This document shows, piece after piece, positions 18,301-31,937 of a DNA stretch of 64,000 bases. This stretch comes from Cloeon dipterum. Lineage: Eukaryota > Arthropoda > Insecta > Ephemeroptera > Baetidae. A program made the position numbers and the translations under genes. The notes beneath the pieces were generated by a model, which made no database searches, had not been told where the DNA came from, and saw nothing but the letters and a program-made list of their open reading frames with translations. The stretch covers positions 21,631,883-21,695,882 of the forward strand of contig NC_088789.1 in the NCBI RefSeq assembly GCF_949628265.1, written 5' to 3'. Position 1 is the first letter of the stretch. Each line of letters begins with the position of its first letter.

Positions 18301-21300
18301 CCGAAAAGTCCGCAAGTCAGGAGGTACGGATAAGCCATCGTATATGAACCAAGCCACGCCGTTTGTACGGTCAAGGCTGTGTTTCGTAAAAAATTCGCGG
18401 AATAGAGCGGTGCGGCCATAATTCAGACTGATAAGGTTTTCGGAACGATAACAGAAAAAAATAATCACCAAAGTTAAAAAAAATAATTTGGCCTGCGTAG
18501 TTTTGAAATAGCCTGCGATTTAACCGGTTTCGGTAGCTAATTTATTTTTCTCTTTATTACGTTTACGTGTAGAATGCGCATATTGCGAATGCACGTCGCC
18601 CGATTTCCCTCTAAACCTGATGAAACCAGCTCTCTCAGTCAATTTGGCTAAAAAAGCTTTTAAGGTCGCAAACGTGCTCGACTCGACTAGGCGTCCCTGC
18701 CGGTCGAATGCGATTGTCAGGCGTAGGGGAAGGGGGAATCGCTTCCCGCAGGAGACGCAGCACGAGATGCTGACGAGAGTGCAATGCCACCAACGTGACA
18801 GGCCCCTATCCTTAGCCGCTTCCCTCCAAACACTGCGGACGTGCGATCAATAAACCCCGAAGCGTTTTTTTGGCGGCGCGTGGGCCCCCACTCGTGCGCC
18901 CTGGTCATCATTCGGTCGGTGAACACGCATAATTGCAACGACCTTTCCATTAGGTTGGAGGGCCTGCTGGCGAACGTGCAAAACATCAGCTGCCCATTGC
19001 GGATCGTTCCATTTTACTGCTGGTTGGAGTCGGCAGTCGCGTAGTGCGCGTCAGACAGGCTGCCAGTGAGACTGTTTATATTAGCATGTCTCAGCACTAC
19101 GTGCTGACCAAAAAGTCGACCAGGATGGGTCGCGTGCGTCGCAACTACAGCCGCAAGGACATGGAGGACGCGGTCAGGGCTGTACAGGAGAGGAGGATGA
19201 ACCTCAACTCGGCCGCCAATTATTTCTGCATCCCCAAATCCACCCTCCATTACGTCGTGACGGGCAAGTCGAAGATGGACTTCAACCGACCGCCGTTTAT
19301 CATGTCCAAGGGCCAGGAGAATGAATTAGTTCGCGTGTTGGCAAGCATGACCTACGAGGGGGTTGTTTTCAACTTCAATAACATCGAGGAAGTAGTCGAG
19401 CGCCGCCTCTCGGGAAACAAAAACCCCTTCGCGCACGGCCGGCCGGGCCGCTCGTGGTGGAACGACTTTCGACTCCGGCACCCAGAAATCGAGTTCGTTT
19501 TTCACGCGTTCGGTACGGTGTATTTATTTGTTTAAACTATTCGTGAAAATTTAGTGGACTATTTTTTTACCCCTGCCGCTTGGCGTGTTGCAGCTCCCAA
19601 AGATACTCCAGGCTCGGCCGAGGCGTCATGGCCGGCGGTAAACAGCCCCCAGGTGGTGCAGCGGCTCAAGTCTGGCGATCTCCTCAACGCGCCGCAGTCG
19701 ATGACCCAGCGCGAAATCAAACCAATCCTGCCGAAGCCGTCGACGTCGGCGGCGGCCGCCATGAGCCCGCCGTACCAGGACTCGTCGCAGCCGGCTCCGC
19801 AGGCGCGACCTCTACAGCCGAAGCAAACGCCAAAGGCCGCACCGAAACCAAAGTCGAGCGCCGCCGCGTCCCAGCCGCGCTCGGACAACGACGACTCGGA
19901 GCCGCAGCAGGTGTGCCTCCGCTGGAACTCATTCCACTCCAACATGGAGACCATGTTCCCTACGCTTTTGTACAAGGAGAAGTTTGTGGATGTCACCCTT
20001 GCCTGCGAAGGACGGCTCATAAAATGTCACAAGGTACCTTTTTTCTTTTTTTTCTTTTTTTCGGACTGGGTTGGTAAAAAGTTCAGATTTTGAGCATTGG
20101 AATGTTTTTCAATTTTATCGTAATTAAATTATTTTTAAACAATGCTACCTTTTTTGCCTATGACCTCGGTTTAAGTTATGGGTCGACACAATTTTATCAA
20201 AATCGCGAGGGCAGGAAGAAAATGAGCACATATCGTTCATTTTGTTTCTTATTATTCTTCTTATTATATTCCAAGAATTTTTAAAGGAATATTGTGCAAG
20301 TAGAGAAGGCAAATCGTAAAATGTAGAATATCTCAAGGCTTGAAACATTGAGGTAAGGTCGGCGATCGAACTTGTTTTTTTTAGTTTGCTCTATTTTTTA
20401 TCTAATGAAAGGCACTTTCTCTGAAGAAATTTTACTTGTAATTTTAATTTTTAAATATTAACAACTGGGAATTAAGTGGCCCTACTACACGTAAGAAATT
20501 TTCTAGTTTTGGAATGTTTCAATTGTAATATATATATGCTTTGACATTTTTGCAATTAAGTAATTTTTTTAAACATTGCTTCCTTTTTGCCTATGACCTC
20601 GGTTTAAGTTATGGGTCGACACAATTTTATCAAAATCGCGAGGGCAGGAAGAAAATGAGCACATATCGTTCATTTTGTTTCTTATTATTATTCTTCTTAT
20701 TATATTCCAAGAATTTTTAAAGGAATATTGTGCAAGTAGAGAAGGCAAATCGTAAAAATGTAGCATATCTCAAGGCTTGAAACATTGAGGTAAGGTCGCC
20801 GACCGAACTTGTTTTTTTTAGTTTGCTCTATTTTTTTCTAATGAAAGGCACTTTCTCTGAAGAAGTTTTACTTGTAATTTTAATTTTTAAATGTTAACAA
20901 CTGGGAATTAAGTGGCCCTACTACATGTAAGAAATTTTCTAGTTTTGGAATGTTTCAATTGTAACTTATACAATTATGCTTTGGCATTTTTGCAATTAAG
21001 TTCTTTTTTTAAACAATGTATCTTTTTGCCCATGACTTCAGTTTAAGTTATGGGTACACAAATTTTTATCAAAATCGCGAGGGTAGGAGTTGCATTTTGG
21101 AACTAATACTCTCCAACGCATAAATTTGTTTCACCTTAATCCGAAAATATTTGTTTTTTTTTACAAGAGAAAAAATTGAAAAATGTCCTCTTTGTGCGCA
21201 AGAAAGTAAACCTTTCAAATTTATTATGAAAAAGAGTGCAAAGAAAATGAGCACATATCGTTCATTTTGTTTCTTATCATTCTTCTTATTGTATTCCAAG

Positions 21301-22849
21301 AATTTATTAAGGAATATTGTGCAAGTAGAGAAAGCAAATTGTAAAAAAGTAGTATATCTCAAGGCAGGAAACATTGAGGTAAGGTCGGCGACCGAACCTC
21401 TTTTTTTAAATTTTCTCTATTTTATTTTTACAAATGAGGGCATGGCCACTTTCTCTTAAGAAAATTTTCTTGCATTTTAATTTTTAAATGCTAACAACTG
21501 GGAATTAAGTGGTCCTACTATACGTAAGAATATTCGAGACTGATATCCAATTGTGCCCAAAGCGTTATTGTTAATTTATTGTCCTCTGGGAAATTCATCA
21601 TTATGACCTTTTTTCTACTTGAATTCCCTCTTCCTTATTTGGTTAGTCTCTTTGAAAAAAAAAAACATTTTTTACTGACGTCTTAGGTGCTGAAAAAATA
21701 AGCAAAGTGCTATTCCTATTGTTTTAAAATTTAAAATATATAAAATATTAAATTCTCGACTTAATTTTAAATTTTGTGTGCAGGTTGTGCTTTCGTCATG
21801 TAGTCCTTACTTAGAACGCCTGCTCAGCGACAATCCATGCAAACACCCCATCGTGTTGATGCCAAAAGATGTTCCTTACTGGGCCCTGCGAGCCATCGTC
21901 GATTTCATGTACCGCGGCGAGGTCAACGTGGAGCACGAGCAGTTGGCGCCGTTGCTGGCCGCCGCCGAGTCATTGCAAATCAAAGGTTTGGCCGGATCTC
22001 CAGGAGACGCGGGGAGCAGAAAAGACGGAAGGCCAGGCGTGAAGAGAAAGCGGATAGAGTCACCAGCGCAGACGAACCAACAGCCTAAACCGCCCCAGCC
22101 GACCCCTCAAAACAACACGTCCTCCCAACAGTCTACCTCAAGTCCAGCGACCGCGACTGCCCAGTCATCATCAAAAAAAGAGGCGAAAGAATCTCCATCT
22201 CAGAAACATACCCAAATGGCACCGCACATCGCCGAGAGTCTGCGAGGCCTGTCCCCAGGCATTGAAATCACGCCACTTGTGTCATTTGAGGTAAATTTCA
22301 ACCGATTTGAAAATGTTAAACATTAATAACTTTTTTCTTCTGGTGCAGGAGATTAAAACGGAACCCATAGACAGTAATGACGATGGATCTCTCGAACCCC
22401 CTGACGATTATGGAATAGGAAAAGTAGGTTTATTTATTTTGTTATGTTGCTGTTTGCAACTTGTTTTCTCTTGAAGGTTTCACCGTTCAAAGGCTATGAC
22501 GACGGAGACGAATCTTTACCAGTCAGTCACGTTGAGAGCTTAATGGAAGAAGAAGACATGGGCGACGAAAGCGATACACTCAATGACCATTCCCAAATAC
22601 CCGATCCAAACGACTTGCTATCAACTGAAATGGAACCAATTGAAGGTAACAAATTTAAAATACATCAAGCATACGGGTTTCTCAACATAATACGTTTTTT
22701 TTGCAGAAGAAGACGATTCAGCAAATGTGTACAGTGAAAATGGCATGGACTTCCCCGATTGTGGCCTTTCTGAAGAAGCTTCAGACCTGGTCGAGTCGTA
22801 TGCTGAAGTGTGCATGCCAAGTGATCCTGGAGAACATCACGGGAGCTAA
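12333..22849 (+). CDS. Modular BTB transcription factor locus, Myb/SANT-like isoform
   Basis: The most 5' isoform joins 12333-12681, the optional small exon 13196-13273, and the shared exons 19594-20033, 21784-22290, 22349-22423, 22477-22645 and 22707-22849. It has 586 residues, or 560 without the small exon. The first cassette has a Myb/SANT-like (trihelix-type) fold: VRWSDREVVELLNIW, then a helix with KRTFRNHNIFEDI, then GIRKTAEQCRLKIKKFKSKY. The small exon adds a Ser/His-rich linker. The shared part encodes the BTB domain and acidic tail. The ATG at 12333 follows about 250 bp of GC-rich 5' UTR. Domain order and phases are seen in the sequence. Use as a transcription regulator is inferred from the families. 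I do not recognise a named orthologue. Confidence 0.8.
12715..12852. repeat. Perfect 36-bp inverted repeat in the first intron of the BTB locus
   Basis: The arms 12715-12750 and 12817-12852 are exact reverse complements separated by 66 bp. The left arm begins 34 bp after the Myb/SANT donor (exon end 12681). It could be a small transposon remnant (MITE-like) or a structural element in the pre-mRNA. Confidence 0.95.
13196..13273 (+). CDS. Small phase-1/phase-1 linker exon of the BTB locus
   Basis: A 78-nt exon with a clear TTGTGTTGCAG acceptor and a GTGAGT donor. It begins and ends in phase 1, so it can be kept or skipped without shifting the frame. It encodes a Ser/His-rich segment (SLLKRSHLQSQDSDN...). 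It can follow the Myb/SANT cassette and join the BTB exon directly. Confidence 0.65.
13741..13762. repeat. Short (CTG)n tract
   Basis: Five to six CTG/CGG-type triplets in the 5' UTR of the first FLYWCH cassette. Confidence 0.6.
13937..14222 (+). CDS. Alternative 5' cassette 2: FLYWCH zinc finger
   Basis: An ATG-initiated exon of 286 nt ending at a GTGAG donor in phase 1. After an acidic leader (DDAFDLFDGQDTEMGEYD) it encodes a FLYWCH-type zinc finger: GVIRLVDSLGYIYHKD, then TYWRCQRRNLNCKCRA, then a terminal GQHFHG supplying the His pair. FLYWCH fingers bind DNA or protein in regulators such as mod(mdg4). About 300 bp of GC-rich sequence before the ATG, with no convincing acceptor, suggests its own promoter and 5' UTR. 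Joined to the exon at 19594 it gives an open 539-residue protein. Confidence 0.75.
14223..16665. other. Long intron between FLYWCH cassettes, no exon seen
   Basis: The first 350 bp after the donor is GC-rich with short meaningless open frames. The rest is AT-rich and shows no zinc-ligand pattern or plausible exon with phase-1 donor. It may hold a promoter for the cassette at 16666. Confidence 0.5.
16666..16912 (+). CDS. Alternative 5' cassette 3: second FLYWCH zinc finger
   Basis: An ATG-initiated exon of 247 nt ending at CCC|GTGAGT in phase 1. It encodes a FLYWCH-like finger with GGVKLAFKGFEYSVHS, FIRWRCVRRGCVAKVCRA and a NAHNHQP His pair. It is not a recent copy of the cassette at 13937, since residue identity outside the zinc ligands is low. 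Joined to the BTB exons it gives 526 residues. The 150 bp before the ATG is GC-rich and may be 5' UTR. The upstream frame is open, but its composition looks non-coding. Confidence 0.7.
16913..18037. other. Intron and presumed 5' region of the BED cassette
   Basis: AT-rich intron sequence turning GC-rich from about 17770. I see no zinc-ligand motif. The GC-rich 250 bp just before 18038 is the likely 5' UTR or promoter of the BED cassette. Confidence 0.45.
18038..18323 (+). CDS. Alternative 5' cassette 4: BED-type zinc finger
   Basis: An ATG-initiated exon of 286 nt ending at CAGGAG|GTACGG in phase 1. It matches the BED finger plan: SDVWKKFGRIA, then ACSLCFKVYSYKD, then GTSTLRLHVC, so the zinc ligands are C-x2-C ... 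H-x-C. BED fingers come from hAT transposases and are common in chromatin regulators. A Gly-rich run (FKGGGGGSM) precedes the finger. About 200 bp of GC-rich sequence before the ATG looks like 5' UTR. Joined to the BTB exons it gives 539 residues. Confidence 0.75.
18324..19085. other. Intron and presumed 5' region of the psq cassette
   Basis: The GC content rises again from about 18600. Short open frames on both strands at 18620-19050 have no recognisable motif and are best read as 5' UTR or promoter of the psq cassette. Confidence 0.45.
19086..19512 (+). CDS. Alternative 5' cassette 5: psq HTH plus CENP-B/Tc5-like HTH
   Basis: An ATG-initiated exon of 427 nt ending at TTCG|GTACGG in phase 1, only 81 bp before the BTB exon. 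It encodes a pipsqueak-type helix-turn-helix (MEDAVRAVQERRMNLN..., IPKSTLHYVVTGKS). A second helical segment follows and ends in NPFAHGRPGRSWWNDF, which resembles the second DNA-binding half of pogo/Tigger-type transposases (compare GKPGKDWF). Both HTHs are retained, but there is no DDE catalytic domain. A GTG extension upstream is ignored because the ATG at 19086 is the first conventional start. Joined to the BTB exons it gives 586 residues. Confidence 0.78.
19594..22849 (+). CDS. Shared BTB/POZ (tramtrack-type) exons and acidic tail
   Basis: Shared exons: 19594-20033, 21784-22290, 22349-22423, 22477-22645 and 22707-22849 (stop 22847-22849). The first starts in phase 1 after TGTTGCAG. It encodes a Pro/Ala/Lys-rich linker, then QQVCLRWNSFHSNMETMF and FVDVTLACEGRLIKCHK. 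The second continues with VVLSSCSPYLERLL, FMYRGEVNV and AAESLQIKGL. These are the hallmarks of the tramtrack-type BTB dimerisation domain also found in lola and mod(mdg4). A basic KRKRIE stretch, a Ser/Gln/Pro-rich part, EIKTEPID (a SUMO-like IKTE) and an acidic tail follow. No zinc finger lies after the BTB in any frame up to the AATAAA at 22945-22950. DNA binding would therefore have to come from the upstream cassettes. Confidence 0.9.
20097..21540. repeat. Three tandem copies of a 0.41-0.59 kb unit inside the BTB intron
   Basis: Units begin near 20097, 20511 and 20946. Each contains a stretch reading GCCTATGACCTCGGTTTAAG or a close variant, then a GAGGGCAGGAAG-like segment, then TCAAGGC...GAAACATTGAGGTAAGG. 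Copy 3 carries about 150 extra bases around 21085-21245. Copies 1 and 2 are the most alike, which suggests recent unequal duplication. No coding potential is evident. Confidence 0.9.
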
Positions 22850-23882
22850 TTCATGGATGTTCTTGAATTGAGCAATTCAAATTTGATGGCATAGGAATTT
22901 ATTTTAGTTCCATCGTGTACATTTCCATTATCAGAATATTTTGCAATAAATGACGTTGCTATTAACTTTCTAAGAAATGGGGTGTTTCTGTTCGTGTCTT
23001 ATCACTAGATTTTTACAACTTGACCAATTAGTCTGAGAATTTAAGAGGCTGAATAGATAATAAACCTTGGAGATATACCGCTTTAAGAAAAAAAGTCTGA
23101 CAAGAAATCGCGCAACAGTGACCAGTCAAACAGGTACGTGAGGTTTTTAGTAATGGACCTGCTTTCCGAAATTTATGCACCCTTTTGAGTGAGTTAATAA
23201 CCTCTTGGATCCAGTTGGTAGGACACGTGCTCAACAGCTAACAAAATTAAAAAAAGTTTCATTTTAAGTTAATCACATTTTTGAATGATAATTTTGTGCA
23301 ACAGCTATTTACACATAAATATATTCATTATTCAAAAAGCTCAAAGACAAGTAATATTGAGATTTAGAACACCACTGTTCAATAAGCATGAGATGCATTT
23401 TATTAACTTGAGTGCGGGGAATTAATAAAAAAAAAAAACGAATTGTGCTAATCGTTTATTGAGCAGATGGAAATACAGGCGCCCATATTATTGTTTTAAA
23501 GGAACTAATAAATAAATCAAACCTGTCCTGTGACTTAAAAATTATAAAAATCAATATTAAACTTGTTCTATTAGTACTATTAGCATAGCTGCTATTTCCC
23601 TATTTCCCACACGGCACACGACTTTCGCCTTTGGAGTTTGGCATCGCGCGCGGAAAGTAGCATGAGCAGAGCATGAGGGCGCTGCAGACTTCATGCCAGT
23701 ACGACGTAAACAAAAACAAGCACGCCGCTCCCCCTTTTTATTATTGTGTGGCTTGAGGACTGTTTTGTGCCCCTCGTGCTTCTGGTTTCCCTCTGGATCG
23801 AACTGATTCTGTTCTGGTTGATTACCAAACATTTCTCAAACCACTTTGAACACCTAAAACTGTCAATAGGAATGTGTTTAAA
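22850..23882. other. BTB-locus 3' UTR and zinc-finger gene promoter
   Basis: The BTB locus ends near the AATAAA at 22945-22950. The segment 23590-23880 is GC-richer and probably forms the promoter and 5' UTR of the zinc-finger gene. A minus-strand open frame at 23234-23028 has a pyrimidine-rich acceptor before it, but no partner exon or family match was found. Confidence 0.45.
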
Positions 23883-28201
<4,319 letters not shown>

Positions 28202-28578
28202 TTCCTTAAATGAAAGTTAGATAAATCGTGCTTTAGTATTTAAACCCAACCCATTAAATTTAATGATGGATATTTTGGCTATCTTTTTTAAATCAGTAAT
28301 AGGAGGCGGAATAATAAAATTGGAAAACAAAAGAAGCCATTCCTGTTTTAGCCTGCGTGTTTTTTATGCGAGACAATAAAATTATGCAGGTGATGTCATG
28401 TGGAGTTATCAAATGATCTCATACAGTTCAAAAATTCGAATTTACGGCGTTTGCAGACTAAAGAAAAAAGGGAAAGTGCATTTTTATGCGAAACTCCATC
28501 AGCCAATGCGAATTTCAGGCGTTCAAGTGGTGGCGCCCAGTTACCCTCTCTCTTCTTTTGCCTGTTGGTGCTCGTCCC

Positions 28579-28655
28579 CTGATTGGCTACCAATGACGTA
28601 AAAATCCTGCGCTTTGATTGGCCGCCAGCAGGTTGACCTAGACAAATGACGTACA
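28579..28655 (+). promoter_or_regulatory. Duplicated CCAAT/CRE-like promoter module
   Basis: Two GATTGGC (inverted CCAAT) boxes at 28581 and 28616 are each followed by TGACGTA (CRE/ATF-like) at 28594-28600 and 28647-28653. They lie 95-170 bp upstream of the first ATG of the presumed first exon of the next gene. Confidence 0.5.
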
Positions 28656-28748
28656 AAATCAGACTCAGAAGATGTAAAAATATTGGAAGATAGTCTTTTA
28701 CCTGCGATACTACCTGACAGTGAATTTTGCTCGAATTCGGTGAAGAGC

Positions 28749-28832
28749 ATGTCCGCGAAGCACGACTGCCAGTCCAAGCGGGGAGTCAGCAGCAAGTTCA
28801 AGATGCAGCATCAGTCGACACAACGAGCCTAA
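28749..28832 (+). CDS. Upstream ORF in the presumed first exon of the EF-hand/NDT gene
   Basis: A 27-codon frame starting ATGTCCGCG and ending TAA lies just before a strong AGAA|GTAAGT donor at 28855. It cannot be in frame with the main protein because it stops within the exon, so it would act as a uORF if the exon is transcribed. The linkage of this exon to the next at 31843 is inferred from splice signals only. Confidence 0.35.
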   Translation: MSAKHDCQSKRGVSSKFKMQHQSTQRA

Positions 28833-28854
28833 GCTGGAATACAGCCACTCAGAA

Positions 28855-31842
28855 GTAAGTTGAATGAAATTTCACGTTGCTCAAATTGCATGTTGTGTGT
28901 GTGTGTACCGAATGTGGATTTGCGGGACGGGCAAACACTCATTGTTTTGTTTTTATTACGCTGGCGGTCAACACCGGCGCTTCACTTTTTTTTTACCGCG
29001 AGTGCAAAATGTGCGACTTTGTCTAAGCTTTGCGAAACATTTTTGTAAACAGATAATTTTAGCGATGATATGCAAATCGAAACATGCCCACCAACTGCGC
29101 CCACACGCTTTATGTGCTCTTTCAAAATAAATATATATGTGTTTTGGCCGGCCCTCGAGGTCGCACGGCCGCTTGCTTTTTCGCAGTGTTGCTTTTGCGA
29201 CAGAACTTGGCCGTCAATGAAATTGCTTTCATTCAGCAAACAATTAATTACAAACATTTCTGGTGATTAAGGCTTCCTCGTCGACTGAAAAAAATAAATA
29301 TTTACTTTCAACAGCGGCATGCTCTTCCGGAAATTATTCTGCATTGCGCCCAACTTCCCGACCGCCGCTCTTATTGATTTTCCTTCTCCGAGCTCTTGGT
29401 GGACTATGACTGGTGATGAGGACAACAAACACGCTTTTTTATCAATTTTGCCACTTGCTTCCATAAATAGTTGCCATGCTGTAATTTATTATCTCATAAC
29501 ACTTTTTAAAAATACTTTTTGTTTTTATAAATTTATCAAGGTTTTTATTGTTACGAGCTTGACTCATATGCAGTAAACTGCAGTTCAATGCTGAAGAAAA
29601 TTACAATAATTAATTGTATTTTAAACCAGTAGCACTGAACAGGTCAAGAGTAATTATCATTATAAGGTAACTAATTGTGTTCCCTTTTTAGTTTGAATTG
29701 TAATGAATACTTCCAAAGTCAAATTTATGGTCGCTGCCATTAGAATTTTCTTCAGCTTGGAAACTTATTTAATTAAACCTGCATTCCAGAAATAATCCAG
29801 GATCGAAAGTTGTGAGGTGAATCGGCACGCGATGAAAACAAAACATCCCCTGGCCTGGGGGTGAGGCGTTCGTAGCATGCCTGAGAGTTGCCCTTGGCAT
29901 ATAATTGGCTTTTGAGAAGCGCCAGTCGATCCGGGCACTTTTTCCCCTTTGTTTTGATTAATCCGCACGCGACGCGGGATCCGATTGTTGGGCTCGAGAG
30001 TGAGATGTTTGTTTTAGAGGCAGCACTTGCTCGGCTTCCACTTAACTTTTGGCACAAACATTTGGTTGCACACACACACACATGTTCCGCTCGCACGCTT
30101 TATTGCCTTCTTTCTCTTGCATGACCAATTTTCCCGGCGAATTCCGGCTCAATTGTTAATTAGAACGTGCGCGAATTAATCTCCGTCGCCTTGCGTTCCG
30201 CCACAATCGACAAATGCACGCGAGCAAACTGCTTGCATGTGCTGTTCACTTTTTCTCTGAATTTGTTTCGACATCAGAACGTAATTATCTTCATATGACA
30301 AATCGTCATCTCGGGATTTATACTTTATGATTATTTAAATGGCGAAATAATACCCAGTGCCGTGTGGAACTGTGGACTGGTCTGTTAATTTTTTTTAATA
30401 ACTTTTCACTTTAAATATGACAAGGAAAGTAAGGATTCGACGTTGCAGATTTTCGCGAAGTTATTGAAATCTTGAGTATCAAACGAGCTATGAGATCACC
30501 AGGGGAAATTTTTTGATTCGACGCAGTTTGCTAATGATGGAGCTACCACGTCATGTAGCTCCATTTTTGTTTAATTTGTCATAGAAAAAAATCCTGAATC
30601 GAAAAATCAGGAAAGGTTGAAAGAATTAATTATGTATTGATTGCGGAGCCCAGCTCCCATTCTTTTTTCATTTTTATTTTTGGTTCAGGGTATTGTTCGT
30701 TATTATTGTTAGGCATTATTTGTTAGAAAATTCGTTGCAACAGAGAAAGATTTTTAATTAAAATAAGTTTTCGCCGGAAACACAAGCAAACAAGACATAT
30801 CTCTAAGAGTTCCAAGCGTTTAATTGAGAAGGACCCGGCTCAATTGGGTAAATTCTTTTCTCACTTTAAATTGTTCTTCAGTCAATTCTTTAATTGTTTA
30901 TTCTAAAGTCGATTATGAATTTTGTTATTCTGTTAGTCATAGTCAACAAGAGACTCTCTGATTAAAAAGAAGAATTGTTCAAGATCCTGAGAGATTTATT
31001 TGTCACCTCCTAACCCCAAAAATAGCTTCCCTGATAACAAACCCTAAGAGTTTCCTTTTGAGTGGTATTTACAGATTTTTTCATTGAATTGAAAAACAGA
31101 TCGTTCTTTTTGTGCTTCGTTGACATGGATGCAGGACTTTGCTTTTCATTTTTTAATAGCTCCACATAAATGAAATTTAAAAAGAATGGCAATTATTTGA
31201 GAAATCCATTTTACCTATTTGGTTAGTATTTCAACAATCATTTTAGAAATCCGAGGGTAGCATCATCGTTCCGTTCTACAGCTGCTTTGGTTTCTTGGTA
31301 AAATTGCTGCTGTACCTGCGCAGAAATGGGTAAAATTCTTTACTTTCTCATTCTAAATTTATCTCGCGGTTGCGCAAATTAAATTTCTCTTTCGTATTAA
31401 ATCTGGAATTTTCACTGTTTTAAAATATTCGTCGCAAGGTTCAGGAAACTCTTTACTGCTTTGACAAAGAATTTCCACGCTACTTTTTACGGTGTTAATG
31501 CCCCATGGCACGCAGCCGCCAAACTTGTTGTGACGAAATGAAATTTCAACAACGTTAACAACACTTATTCTTGCTCGTTTCGAGGCAATTTTCTACTTAA
31601 AAATTTCTTCAGTAAAATAACACCTCATCTTGCACAACGCGATCAATTTCATTCTGCTGCAAAGGCAAAGCGAGCTATCCGAAAGCAATAACCGCACGCA
31701 CTGCTTTTTTCATGTTATTCCTGGCAAACGTGACTTCTCGTGCTCGCAGAACAAAGGCCGATCGTTGAACAGATTGGCCAAATTGGAATTACTCATCGCG
31801 TGGTTGTCGTGACATCAGCTAAAACAGCGTTGTGTTTTGCAG
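28855..31842. other. First intron of the EF-hand/NDT gene
   Basis: About 3 kb of intron with no supported exon. It ends in a TGTGTTTTGCAG acceptor before the exon carrying the start codon. A short perfect hairpin (10-bp arms) lies at 30537-30564. Confidence 0.5.
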
Positions 31843-31937
31843 AAATTGCGCCGCCACCCGCTCCGTGGCCTGCGAAGGCGGTCCGCTGGCTGCGCCTTAG
31901 GAGCACCCGACGCCCCGCTGTCGCGGGCTCCGCTTCA

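Noticed and set aside
19044-19085. GTG-started extension of the psq cassette
   Set aside because: A normal ATG at 19086 follows directly before the domain; the extension has no motif.
23028-23234. Minus-strand open frame, Cys-containing, preceded by a good acceptor
   Set aside because: No partner exon, start or family match found between it and the zinc-finger gene; it may lie in the BTB-locus 3' flank.
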